Shown: piece by piece, positions 1 through 7,375 of the stretch
Numbering within the stretch: the first letter of the stretch is position 1
Layout of the letters: every line of letters starts with the position of its first letter
Assembly (NCBI GenBank): GCA_017939855.1
Contig: JAGAZW010000107.1
Span: forward strand, 1-12,659
Length of the DNA: 12,659 nt
From: Clostridia bacterium
Lineage (GTDB): Bacteria > Bacillota > Clostridia > Oscillospirales > Acutalibacteraceae
Direction of reading: 5' to 3'
Translations under genes and position numbers: made by a program
The notes under the pieces: generated by a model
Seen by the model: only the letters and a program-made list of their open reading frames with translations
Database searches by the model: none
Told to the model about the DNA's origin: nothing

Positions 1-1
1 G

Positions 2-3000
2 GGCCATACTTTTGGTACTATGGATATTACATACCACAACTATGGCAGTGAAAACCATGCCGATGTTGGCGGTTGGTCAGGCGATATTGTTGACCTTTTA
101 AGCTATGTTGACAGCATCTCCCTTGAAGGCTCCGTTGAAGAAATGGCTGCTGAAATTGTAGATAAGTATTTAGGCTCTGCCACTACTGCGTCTCAGTCTT
201 TCGGCATGACCGACCTTTTAGGTGACCTTGATGCTCTCTATATCATGAACGAATTTGATAAGAATAACTATGCTTTTGGTGATTTTACCGCCCTTATTGC
301 AGGATATTTTACCGAAGACCTTACCTTGGTACACCGTGCAGATTATTTTATCGAAAACAGAATGGACGGCACTACACTTCGTACTACTCTTCGTGAAAAG
401 GTGTATAATGCATACTCAGGCAATAAGGTAATTGCTACCCTTGAAAGCACCAGAGAATTTGTAAACAAAGACTTAACCGATATGAGAATTGCCTGCTGCT
501 ATGCTTTTGCAGATTATATCTGTAAACTTGCAGGTGACTATGTTGAAAATGTTACAAATGAACATTACGAGGTAGCAGTAACAGAGCATTCTACCTTGGC
601 TCCCGGTATTACTCAGGAAATTAAGCAGTCCATTACTGCTGACGGCAAAAATATGGTATACTACATCGCAACAGGTGACCTTACCCGTGATGATGTAAAC
701 CTTTATGCCAACTATCACGATAACGACCCTTCTAAGGGTTGGGCAATGCAGCGTGTTCTTGATCAGGCACTTGCCGCCCAAGATAAATACGGCAATCCCG
801 AAAGTGAAAGTTATATCGAAAACTACAATGTAATCGTTGCTACAAACGGTTCCGGTTACAATATGAGTACAGGTCAGCCATCAGGTCTTCTTGTAATGGG
901 CGGTGTGGAATATCATCCCATCAATTCCAGCGGTTTCGTTGGTGTTCTCAAGGACGGCACCCCCGTTATCGGCACTACTGAAGAATACCGGACCATCTAT
1001 AAAGATCAGGTTGCAGAAGGAATTGCTATATTCGGTTATACGCTCATAAAAGACGGTAAGCTCGTTGATAATTCCGGTGGCACCAACCGTGCAAGTCGTA
1101 CTGCTATCGGTATCACTAAAACCGGCAAGATTGTAATGATGGTACTCGACGGTCGTCAGGAACCATATTCCTGCGGCGGTACTATAAATGAAATTGCACA
1201 GATTATGCTTGATGCAGGATGCGTAGACGCTGTAAACCTTGACGGCGGCGGCTCTACCACCTATGTCGCAAAGCAGGAAGGCGCCGACGAACTTGCAGTT
1301 ATAAGCAGTCCCTCCGATGGTTATGCCCGTTCTGTAAGTACCTCATTTATGCTCGTTTCTACCGCCCCCAGCTCTACTGCATTTGACCATGCAGTAATTG
1401 AGAGTGAAGCCGATTATTTAACAGTAGGTTCCTCTCTTAATGTAACCGCTAAGGGCGTTAGTGCAACAGGTAACTCAGCAGAATTACCCGAAGGCACCTC
1501 TTGGAAAATATCCGATTCTTCTGTTGCCACATTGGATGCTAGTGGCAAGTTAACCGCTCTCAAAAACGGTTCTGTTGAAATTTATCTTATGTTAGGTGAC
1601 AGTGTAATCGGCTCAAAAACAGTGCAGGTTGTTGTTCCCGATACAGTTTACTTCACCAAAACTGAAATTAACGCAGTTTATGGTTCCCGTTTAGAACTTC
1701 CCGTTAAGGCAACCTATATGGAAAAGCCCGTTATTGTAAATCCTGCCGATGTTATCCTTACCATGGATCAGCCCGCAGGCTCATTCGACGGATTCGTATT
1801 TATAGGTGACGAAGCAAGTGGTCATAAGATTACTAATGTTTCTATTGCATTACCCTCCAATCCCGAAAAGACGTTTACTATGACAATTTCACTCTTTAAA
1901 CAGGGTGAAGCAGCATTCGATTTCGATCAGTCAACCGGCGGTGACCGTCAGCTTGCTTGGTACAGAGAGGTTTCAAACTCTACCACAGTTGACAACAACA
2001 CCTACTATGCAATAGATGCAAATGAGGATATGGTAATATCCTATACCATAGCTATTGATATGTCGGCTATTGAAACACCTCCCCAGTTAGAAGAACTTAC
2101 CTATATGCTTCCCGGTGCTGATACCGAAAATATCACTGCGTGGAACTTCCTTTGCCAGTTGGCAGAGCGTGTAAGTCCTCTCACTACCATTAACCCCATT
2201 ATGTATTTTGATAGGGATTTCGATGTTGATTATTCTGAGCTTACAATCGTTAATGAATACTTCATTCTTGTAGGCACAGAATTCAACGAGCAGGAAAATT
2301 CTATGGTTCTTACCCTTAAATGGAAGGATCAGACAGCTGCTATTGATCCTGCAACCGCAAACCCCATCTGCATTTTGAGTGGTATTAAGCTCACCCCAAG
2401 AGCAGATGCTGTCAGAGACGAAAACAACAAGATTTCCGTTTCCAACAGTGGTACAGTAGGATACGATATTTACCTCCGTGCAAGTGCACTTTACACATTT
2501 GCTCAGAAACCAGAAAATCAGGAAAAGTATGGTCTTTATGATTATAGCAATCCTGATGACCCCAACGATCAGGGTGGTCATTTCGCATCTACCTATAAGG
2601 AATTTACCGACACCTTCAATCTAGTTGCTGCTCTTAAGAGTGGTTGGCAGACAGTAGATGGCGGTTATGAATATTATGTAGACGGCAAAAAGTTGGTTGG
2701 TTTACATATTATCGACGACACTTACTATATGTTTGATGAAAACGGTATAAATGTTGGTAAAACAAAGTATACAGGTCTTTTCTTTGATGAAAGCGTAAAT
2801 GCTTACCGATATATTAAATTAGGCGTTATTATGGGCGGTTGGCAGACAATAGATGGCGAATGGTATCTCTTTACAGAGGATACCAAGGTTGCTCAAACCG
2901 GTATGGTTTATTGGTTTGCCGGCGTTAAGTATATGTTCGATAAGACCGGTAAGCTCACAAGCGGCGTATGGCGTGATATGGATGGCGGCAGACGTTACTA

Positions 3001-4933
3001 CTACGGTCCTAGCTGGTATGCTCAGAGATGGGCTCAGATCGACGGCGAATCTTATTACTTCAATAAGAGTGGTTACTGCGTAACAGGCAACCATGTCGTT
3101 GACGATGGTACCCTCATTCACTTCGTTGCCTGCGTATTCGGCAATGACGGTAAGCTTCTCTATTATCCCGACACCACCGGAATATTCAAGGCAGAAGAAG
3201 GTCTTTACTACCTTGTTGACGGTGTTGTTCAGATTGACTTAGGTCTTATAAAGATTGAGGTTGACGGCAAGACCCAGTATATCTATGTTTCTACTACAGG
3301 TAAACTTGCAGTAGGCGAATGTACCGTTTGGGTAAACAATGGTATCGTTCCTTACGCTTCCGTTCAGACCTTCGACGAGAACGGCTATATGGAATATGAT
3401 GATACTGTTAAGAACGGTATTATCAACGAGAACGGCACCCTTTACTACTACATTGACAATGTAATGCAAGTAAATCTCGGTCTTATATTGATTGAGGTTG
3501 ATGGTGTTGAAAAGTACATCTATATTCGTACAGCAGGTCAGCTCGCAGTAGGTGAGTACACAGTATGGTACAACCACTACATTGTTCCTTATGCATCTGT
3601 TCAGACCTTTGATGAAAACGGATATATGATTATCGGCGACGATTTCCATAATCATACCTACGGCAGTTGGATAGTTGATACCGCCGCTACCTGCGAAGAA
3701 GACGGGCTTCGTCATAAAGAATGTAGCATCTGCGGCAGTAAGCTCAGAGAAGCTCTTGCAGCATTAGGACATAATTATTCTTCTGTTGTAACAGCTCCTA
3801 CCTGCACAACGCAGGGTTACACAACTCATACTTGTGCAAATTGTAAAGATTCTTATAACACAGACTATAAGGATAGTTTAGGCCACAACTATGTTGGTGT
3901 TGTAACAGCTCCCACTTGTCTTGATAAAGGTTATACCACCCACACCTGTGCAAACTGTGGCGACAGTTATGTTGACACATATGTTGGTGCTTTGGGTCAC
4001 AGCTATGGTGAATGGATAATTGAAAATGACGCTACCTGCACAGCATCTGGTACTAAGCACCGTGTATGTACAGTTTGCGGCACAACCGAAAACGGCATCA
4101 TTGATATAAAGGGTCACTCTTATAACGATGTTGTAATAGAACCCACCTGCACCGACAAGGGTTACACTATGCACACCTGCTCCGTTTGCGGCAACAACTA
4201 TGCTGATACCTATGTTAGTGCATTAGGTCATAGCTTCTCTACCGAATGGACAGTTGATGTTGAAGCAACCGACCTTAAAGCAGGTCAGAAGTCACATCAC
4301 TGTGCTGATTGCGACGAGAAGACAGATCTAACAGTTATACCTGCGAAATATGCTTTCACCACAAATGATTCTGAAAACGGCATTGTTATTTCTGGCAATC
4401 GTGCAGAGATAAGCGGTGCGTTTGCAATCCCCGAAACTCTTGACGGAATAAATGTTACCGTTATTGGCGACAATGCTTTTGCTGAGCAGAACTTGATGAC
4501 CGTTATAGGTATACCTTATACTGTTACCGACATTTCTTCTTCTGCATTCTACGGTTGTGTTTCCTTAAGGGCAATCAATTTTGCCGGCACTATTGAACAG
4601 TGGAACAGCATTAATATCGGAACAAACGCAATTCCGCAAGGTGTAAGAATTAACTATTTAGGCGAAATGGTAGGCGACCTTGATAATGATGGTCAGATTG
4701 CTGCTACCGACCTTGCTTGTATAATCAATCAAATCTTAGTTGGAGAAGAGCTAACCGAAGTTCAGAAGTATCTTTATGATACTAATGCCGACGGTATTGT
4801 AAATCTCGTGGATTTGGTTCGTCTGAAGAAGTATCTTGTAGGTAAAACTGCTGTTCTTGGTCATGAGACTGCATATGACACAGTTTATGTGTACAATACA
4901 GAGGTTGCTTACGAGGACCGCAAGGAAAACTAA
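2..4933 (+). CDS. Giant secreted phosphodiester glycosidase with cell-wall-binding repeats and C-terminal dockerin (5' partial)
   Basis: The reading frame is open from the first complete codon (base 2), so the start and any signal peptide lie upstream; 1643 residues are visible. Numbering from the Met at base 20: residues 1-185 form a helical-looking region I do not recognise (contains GWSGDIVDLL and FADYICKLAGDYVE). Residues ~189-449 match the NAGPA/phosphodiester glycosidase family, with the hallmark NLDGGGSTT (D408) and a closing GYARSVSTSF. This family cleaves sugar-phosphodiester bonds such as GlcNAc-1-phosphate. Residues ~455-540 look like a Big2 Ig-like domain (SWKISDSSVATLDASGKLTA). 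About 540-873 is unassigned, probably beta-rich. Then come cell-wall-binding-like repeats, a 79-residue duplication, six CxxC units, a BspA-like leucine-rich segment (~1444-1549) and a dockerin (1552-1608). The protein should act outside the cell, docked to a cohesin partner and/or the wall. The natural substrate is unknown; a surface glycopolymer is inferred from the neighbours. Confidence 0.9.
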   Translation, partial: GHTFGTMDITYHNYGSENHADVGGWSGDIVDLLSYVDSISLEGSVEEMAAEIVDKYLGSATTASQSFGMTDLLGDLDALYIMNEFDKNNYAFGDFTALIAGYFTEDLTLVHRADYFIENRMDGTTLRTTLREKVYNAYSGNKVIATLESTREFVNKDLTDMRIACCYAFADYICKLAGDYVENVTNEHYEVAVTEHSTLAPGITQEIKQSITADGKNMVYYIATGDLTRDDVNLYANYHDNDPSKGWAMQRVLDQALAAQDKYGNPESESYIENYNVIVATNGSGYNMSTGQPSGLLVMGGVEYHPINSSGFVGVLKDGTPVIGTTEEYRTIYKDQVAEGIAIFGYTLIKDGKLVDNSGGTNRASRTAIGITKTGKIVMMVLDGRQEPYSCGGTINEIAQIMLDAGCVDAVNLDGGGSTTYVAKQEGADELAVISSPSDGYARSVSTSFMLVSTAPSSTAFDHAVIESEADYLTVGSSLNVTAKGVSATGNSAELPEGTSWKISDSSVATLDASGKLTALKNGSVEIYLMLGDSVIGSKTVQVVVPDTVYFTKTEINAVYGSRLELPVKATYMEKPVIVNPADVILTMDQPAGSFDGFVFIGDEASGHKITNVSIALPSNPEKTFTMTISLFKQGEAAFDFDQSTGGDRQLAWYREVSNSTTVDNNTYYAIDANEDMVISYTIAIDMSAIETPPQLEELTYMLPGADTENITAWNFLCQLAERVSPLTTINPIMYFDRDFDVDYSELTIVNEYFILVGTEFNEQENSMVLTLKWKDQTAAIDPATANPICILSGIKLTPRADAVRDENNKISVSNSGTVGYDIYLRASALYTFAQKPENQEKYGLYDYSNPDDPNDQGGHFASTYKEFTDTFNLVAALKSGWQTVDGGYEYYVDGKKLVGLHIIDDTYYMFDENGINVGKTKYTGLFFDESVNAYRYIKLGVIMGGWQTIDGEWYLFTEDTKVAQTGMVYWFAGVKYMFDKTGKLTSGVWRDMDGGRRYYYGPSWYAQRWAQIDGESYYFNKSGYCVTGNHVVDDGTLIHFVACVFGNDGKLLYYPDTTGIFKAEEGLYYLVDGVVQIDLGLIKIEVDGKTQYIYVSTTGKLAVGECTVWVNNGIVPYASVQTFDENGYMEYDDTVKNGIINENGTLYYYIDNVMQVNLGLILIEVDGVEKYIYIRTAGQLAVGEYTVWYNHYIVPYASVQTFDENGYMIIGDDFHNHTYGSWIVDTAATCEEDGLRHKECSICGSKLREALAALGHNYSSVVTAPTCTTQGYTTHTCANCKDSYNTDYKDSLGHNYVGVVTAPTCLDKGYTTHTCANCGDSYVDTYVGALGHSYGEWIIENDATCTASGTKHRVCTVCGTTENGIIDIKGHSYNDVVIEPTCTDKGYTMHTCSVCGNNYADTYVSALGHSFSTEWTVDVEATDLKAGQKSHHCADCDEKTDLTVIPAKYAFTTNDSENGIVISGNRAEISGAFAIPETLDGINVTVIGDNAFAEQNLMTVIGIPYTVTDISSSAFYGCVSLRAINFAGTIEQWNSINIGTNAIPQGVRINYLGEMVGDLDNDGQIAATDLACIINQILVGEELTEVQKYLYDTNADGIVNLVDLVRLKKYLVGKTAVLGHETAYDTVYVYNTEVAYEDRKEN
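2639..3178 (+). repeat. Cell-wall/glucan-binding-like aromatic repeats inside the secreted glycosidase
   Basis: The encoded segment (residues 874-1053) contains irregular units of about 20-40 residues built on the pattern GW-Q-x-[IV]-D-G-x-x-Y-Y-F followed by a second Y-[MF]-F-D-x-x-G. Examples are SGWQTVDGGYEYYVDG, GGWQTIDGEWYLFTED, VKYMFDKTGKLTSG and AQIDGESYYFNKSG. This is the spacing of the choline-binding/glucan-binding (CW_binding_1) repeat family. It would fold as a solenoid that binds wall or polysaccharide. The units are degenerate, so the ligand cannot be named. Confidence 0.75.
3179..3652 (+). repeat. Exact-period 237-bp (79-residue) tandem duplication
   Basis: Unit 1 is 3179-3415 and unit 2 is 3416-3652, aligned without any gap. 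By my ungapped count 49 of 79 residues are identical, and the stretch IVPYASVQTFDENGYM is fully conserved (DNA anchors at 3353 and 3590, offset 237). Codons differ at many synonymous positions, so the duplication is old and maintained by selection on the protein. Each unit has Y-rich strands (GLYYLVDG / TLYYYIDN, then LGLI-x-IEVDG), and looks like an extended relative of the preceding aromatic repeats. Confidence 0.85.
3653..4342 (+). repeat. Six tandem 38/39-residue CxxC repeats in the secreted glycosidase
   Basis: The units are 3653-3769, 3770-3883, 3884-3997, 3998-4114, 4115-4228 and 4229-4342, with lengths 39, 38, 38, 39, 38, 38 residues. Each begins H-x-[YF], then carries C-x9-C-x2-C with a His one or two residues before the second Cys (HTCANC, HKECSIC, HRVCTVC). 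Units 2, 3 and 5 form one subtype (VV-x-x-PTC...GYT-x-HTC) and units 1 and 4 another (WI...ATC...G-x-x-H-x-x-C). In unit 6 the first Cys is replaced by Asp (EATDLKAG). Similar repeats are common in large secreted clostridial proteins; whether they bind metal or form disulfides is not shown by the sequence. Confidence 0.88.
4673..4843 (+). other. Type I dockerin module at the C-terminus
   Basis: Residues 1552-1608 hold two F-hand calcium loops. Loop 1 is DLDNDGQIAATD (D1553, D1555, D1557, D1564) and loop 2 is DTNADGIVNLVD (D1587, N1589, D1591, D1598), each followed by a helix (LACIINQILVG and LVRLKKYLVG). Dockerins bind cohesin modules, which recruits the protein to a scaffoldin or the cell surface. 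The usual recognition positions 10 and 11 of the loops read Ala-Thr and Leu-Val, so the two halves are not equivalent. A 29-residue tail follows the module. Confidence 0.93.
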
Positions 4934-4975
4934 TTACCATAGTTAAAAAAACAAGTTTAAGTTTATTTCCTGAAA

Positions 4976-5011
4976 TATACACCTGCGCTGTATTTTTGGC
5001 GTAGGTGTATA
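4976..5011 (+). terminator. Hairpin terminator after the dockerin gene
   Basis: Arms 4976-4988 and 4999-5011 pair over 13 positions with one G-U wobble and a 10-nt loop. The sequence begins 43 nt after the stop codon. There is no strong T tract directly after the stem, so termination may be partial and the downstream flippase could be read through. Confidence 0.6.
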
Positions 5012-5036
5012 TAGGTTATTTAAGAGTGTGAAAGTT

Positions 5037-6347
5037 ATGAGCAATAGTGTTTTGAAAAATGCTTCCTGGATAATCGGTTGCAGAGTAATGCAGTCGGTCT
5101 TGGGTCTGTTTGTGGGTATGCTCACAGCTCGCTATCTCGGACCCTCAAATTATGGAATTATAAACTATGCGGCGGCTATCGTTGCATTTGTTACCCCCAT
5201 AATGCAGTTAGGTTTTCGTAATACATTAGTTCATGAAATCATAAACAAACCCGACAGGGAAGGAAAAACAGTAGGTACAGCATTAGTCTTTAATCTTATG
5301 TCGGCGGCCGTCTGCATTGTCGGAATAGCCATTTTCGTCTTTGTCGCAAACAAGGGTGAAAAAGAAACTATTATCGTTTGTATCCTTTATTCTATGGGTT
5401 TGCTGTTTCAGGCTATAGAAATGATTCAGTACTGGTTTCAGGCAAAACTTCTTTCAAAATATACATCACTCGTATCAATAGTCGCTTATGCGGTTGTGTC
5501 TGCATATAAGATATATTTGTTGGCTTCGGGTAAGAACATTTATTGGTTTGCGCTTTCTCAGACACTGGATTTTTTGATAATATCCATATTGCTCGTTCTC
5601 ATATACAAAAGAAAAAGCAGTCAACGGCTATCGGTCTCCTTCTCTGTGGGACGCTCAATGCTTGCGGTAAGCAAACATTACATTGTTTCGGGAGTTATGG
5701 TCGCCACCTTCGGATATGTGGGAAGTATAGTATTAAAGTTTTTTATGAATTCTGAGGCTGTCGGCTTTTATTCAGCAGCAGTAACCTGTAACGCTGTTAC
5801 AGGGTTTATATACAACGCAATAATTGATTCGGCACGTCCCTCCATATTAGAATCTAAAAGTGCCGGAAAAGATAATTATGAAAAAAAACTGATTACACTG
5901 TATTGTGTTATAATATTTATCGCATTTATGCAGAGTGTTGTTATGTGCATTTTAGGCAAATATGTGGTAGGTGTTCTTTACGGCAGAGCTTATACGCAGA
6001 GTGTATTGCCTCTTCAAATAATTTGTTGGCAAAATGTTTTTTCTTATATAGGAACCGTGCGTAATATATGGATATTGGCAGAAGGAAAGCAGAAGTATCT
6101 GTGGATGATAAATTTAAGCGGTGCGATATTCAGTATAGTGTTAAACATTGTTTTTGTACTCTTCTTTGATATCGTAGGTGCCGCTATTGCAACAGTATTA
6201 ACCCAGCTTTTCACAAATGTTATTTTAGGCTTTGTAATTCGACCCATATCCCAAAACAACCGTATTTTGTTAAAGGCGTTTAACCCTAAAATACTCATAG
6301 ATTACCTAAGAGAACTTAGGACCCCCAAAAAACAAATAAAGGAATAA
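5037..6347 (+). CDS. Oligosaccharide flippase, Wzx/MOP superfamily
   Basis: This is a polytopic membrane protein of 436 residues that would flip a lipid-linked oligosaccharide to the outer face of the membrane. It starts with the family's typical N-terminus: an NASW-type start, then a helix leading into ARYLGPSNYGIINYAAAI, followed by about a dozen hydrophobic segments and a basic C-terminal tail (LRELRTPKKQIKE). The length is normal for the family. I chose ATG at 5037, with AAGAG at 5022-5026 as a weak ribosome site. A GTG three codons upstream (5028) is possible. The stop is 4 nt before the VanZ-like gene, so the two are almost surely cotranscribed. No convincing promoter is visible in 4934-5036, so readthrough or a weak promoter must be assumed. 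The substrate cannot be told from the sequence. Confidence 0.9.
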   Translation: MSNSVLKNASWIIGCRVMQSVLGLFVGMLTARYLGPSNYGIINYAAAIVAFVTPIMQLGFRNTLVHEIINKPDREGKTVGTALVFNLMSAAVCIVGIAIFVFVANKGEKETIIVCILYSMGLLFQAIEMIQYWFQAKLLSKYTSLVSIVAYAVVSAYKIYLLASGKNIYWFALSQTLDFLIISILLVLIYKRKSSQRLSVSFSVGRSMLAVSKHYIVSGVMVATFGYVGSIVLKFFMNSEAVGFYSAAVTCNAVTGFIYNAIIDSARPSILESKSAGKDNYEKKLITLYCVIIFIAFMQSVVMCILGKYVVGVLYGRAYTQSVLPLQIICWQNVFSYIGTVRNIWILAEGKQKYLWMINLSGAIFSIVLNIVFVLFFDIVGAAIATVLTQLFTNVILGFVIRPISQNNRILLKAFNPKILIDYLRELRTPKKQIKE

Positions 6348-6351
6348 ATAT

Positions 6352-6846
6352 ATGAAAAAAACATATATAACAGTAATTCTTTTTGTTTTAGTCATTAGTG
6401 CTACGGTCTTTATTTTTTGTAATTCTTCAAAAAATATCGAAGCGACCTATCATGACAGCGACTCGGTTGTGGAGATGATAAAACCCATTATTGATGAAAC
6501 AAGCTTCAAAAAAGAGTATACTATAGATTTTTGGGTCAGAAAGGCAGCTCACGGCATAGAGTTTTGCTTTTTAGGCATTTGTGTAGCGGCTCTTTTGGTT
6601 CATATCAAAAATCGATACCAAAAAAGCTTTTTAGGTTTTGGATTTTTTTATCTTCTGCTTGTTGCCGTTATAGATGAATTTATTCAAAGTTTTAATGAAC
6701 GAACAAGCTGTGTTGAGGATATAGTTATCGATTTCTGCGGTGCAGTAGTAGGACTGATTTTAGTTGCGCTGCTCATCGTGTTATATAAATTTATAAAACA
6801 AAAAAAGAGCAATAAAAGCGGAGGTAAAAATTATGAAAAAAATTAA
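6352..6846 (+). CDS. VanZ-like family membrane protein
   Basis: The protein has 164 residues with about four membrane helices (roughly 4-23, 68-84, 93-108, 124-146). The VanZ-family polar signature is present: R63, H67 and E70 in VRKAAHGIEF; D108, E109 and Q112 in IDEFIQSF; R117; then D123, D127 and G130. VanZ-like proteins are small membrane proteins; VanZ itself gives low-level teicoplanin resistance by an unclear mechanism, and many relatives sit in surface polysaccharide loci. An AAAGGA ribosome site (6338-6343) overlaps the end of the flippase gene and sets the start. The last 14 bases overlap the next gene, which suggests translational coupling. A specific role in resistance should not be assumed. 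Confidence 0.85.
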   Translation: MKKTYITVILFVLVISATVFIFCNSSKNIEATYHDSDSVVEMIKPIIDETSFKKEYTIDFWVRKAAHGIEFCFLGICVAALLVHIKNRYQKSFLGFGFFYLLLVAVIDEFIQSFNERTSCVEDIVIDFCGAVVGLILVALLIVLYKFIKQKKSNKSGGKNYEKN

Positions 6847-7324
6847 AGCTGTAAAAATTAATCATGAGGATTTCGCTGCATTCGGTCAGTTCTATGATAT
6901 GGCCAATCCAAACGGTTACCCTCTTTGCGGAGAGCTTCACAAATTCTATCCTGATAGAATCACCGCCGACAGTGAACATAGACTCGGTCTTTCTCCCTTA
7001 GTTGTAAGAAAACCTGAGAAAATGGTTATCACTCAGCAAGAATACCATACTAACTCTTGGGAAATCATACTCCCACTTGATGACGATATGATTATTCATG
7101 TAGCTCCTGCATCGGGCGGGGAGCCGGTTACCGACTATGTTAAGGCATTTATCGTTCCTAAAAATACTATGGTAAAGCTTAATGCTGCAATTTGGCATTT
7201 AGCACCACTGCCTGTTCATAACGATAAAATCACCACACTCATTATTCTCCCTGAACGCACCTATGCTAATGATTGTATAGTCGTTGATTTAAAAGAAGAC
7301 GAGCAGTTTGAAATAGAGTTATAA
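6833..7324 (+). CDS. AllA (ureidoglycolate lyase)-like protein
   Basis: This is a soluble protein of 163 residues, close to the usual ~160 of AllA. AllA releases urea from ureidoglycolate in allantoin breakdown and has a cupin-like beta barrel. Seen here: an N-terminal FAAFGQFYDM, a central HTNSWEIILPLDDDMIIHVAP and the family-like VPKNTMVKLNAAIWHLAPLPV, with a His in the final strand pair. A strong GGAGG (6820-6824) lies 8 nt before the ATG, inside the VanZ-like gene. No other purine or allantoin gene is in view, so the substrate may differ from ureidoglycolate; the call is to the fold family rather than to the reaction. A strong terminator follows 6 nt after the stop. Confidence 0.7.
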   Translation: MKKIKAVKINHEDFAAFGQFYDMANPNGYPLCGELHKFYPDRITADSEHRLGLSPLVVRKPEKMVITQQEYHTNSWEIILPLDDDMIIHVAPASGGEPVTDYVKAFIVPKNTMVKLNAAIWHLAPLPVHNDKITTLIILPERTYANDCIVVDLKEDEQFEIEL

Positions 7325-7330
7325 TCACAA

Positions 7331-7362
7331 AAACAAGGAAGACACAAGTGTCTTCCTTGTTT
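7331..7362. terminator. Perfect bidirectional intrinsic terminator
   Basis: Arms 7331-7345 and 7348-7362 are perfect complements (15 bp, with a CAAG tip at the centre). The right side runs into T's on the plus strand and the left side is preceded by A's, giving a T tract on the minus strand too. It lies between the AllA-like gene and the convergent amidase gene and should serve both. Confidence 0.95.
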
Positions 7363-7375
7363 TTTGAGTTCTAGT

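Noticed and set aside
2087..4174. Several open frames on the minus strand opposite the large secreted gene
   Set aside because: They lack ribosome sites and recognisable protein features, and exist because of the codon bias of the plus-strand gene.
3653..4342. CRISPR-like or other non-coding tandem repeat
   Set aside because: The periodicity is in codons and at the protein level, with 114/117-bp units inside an open reading frame and diverged DNA.
5785..5803. Perfect 8-bp inverted repeat with a 3-nt loop (CCTGTAAC/GTTACAGG)
   Set aside because: It lies in the middle of the flippase coding region, with no T tract and nothing ending there; most likely chance.
6305..6320. 6-bp inverted repeat CCTAAG-AGAA-CTTAGG near the end of the flippase gene
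   Set aside because: Short stem without a T tract and still inside the coding region; the operon continues past it.
6352..6846. Glycopeptide resistance cluster suggested by the VanZ-like gene
   Set aside because: No vanHAX-like ligase, dehydrogenase or dipeptidase is present; VanZ-like proteins are widespread without resistance.
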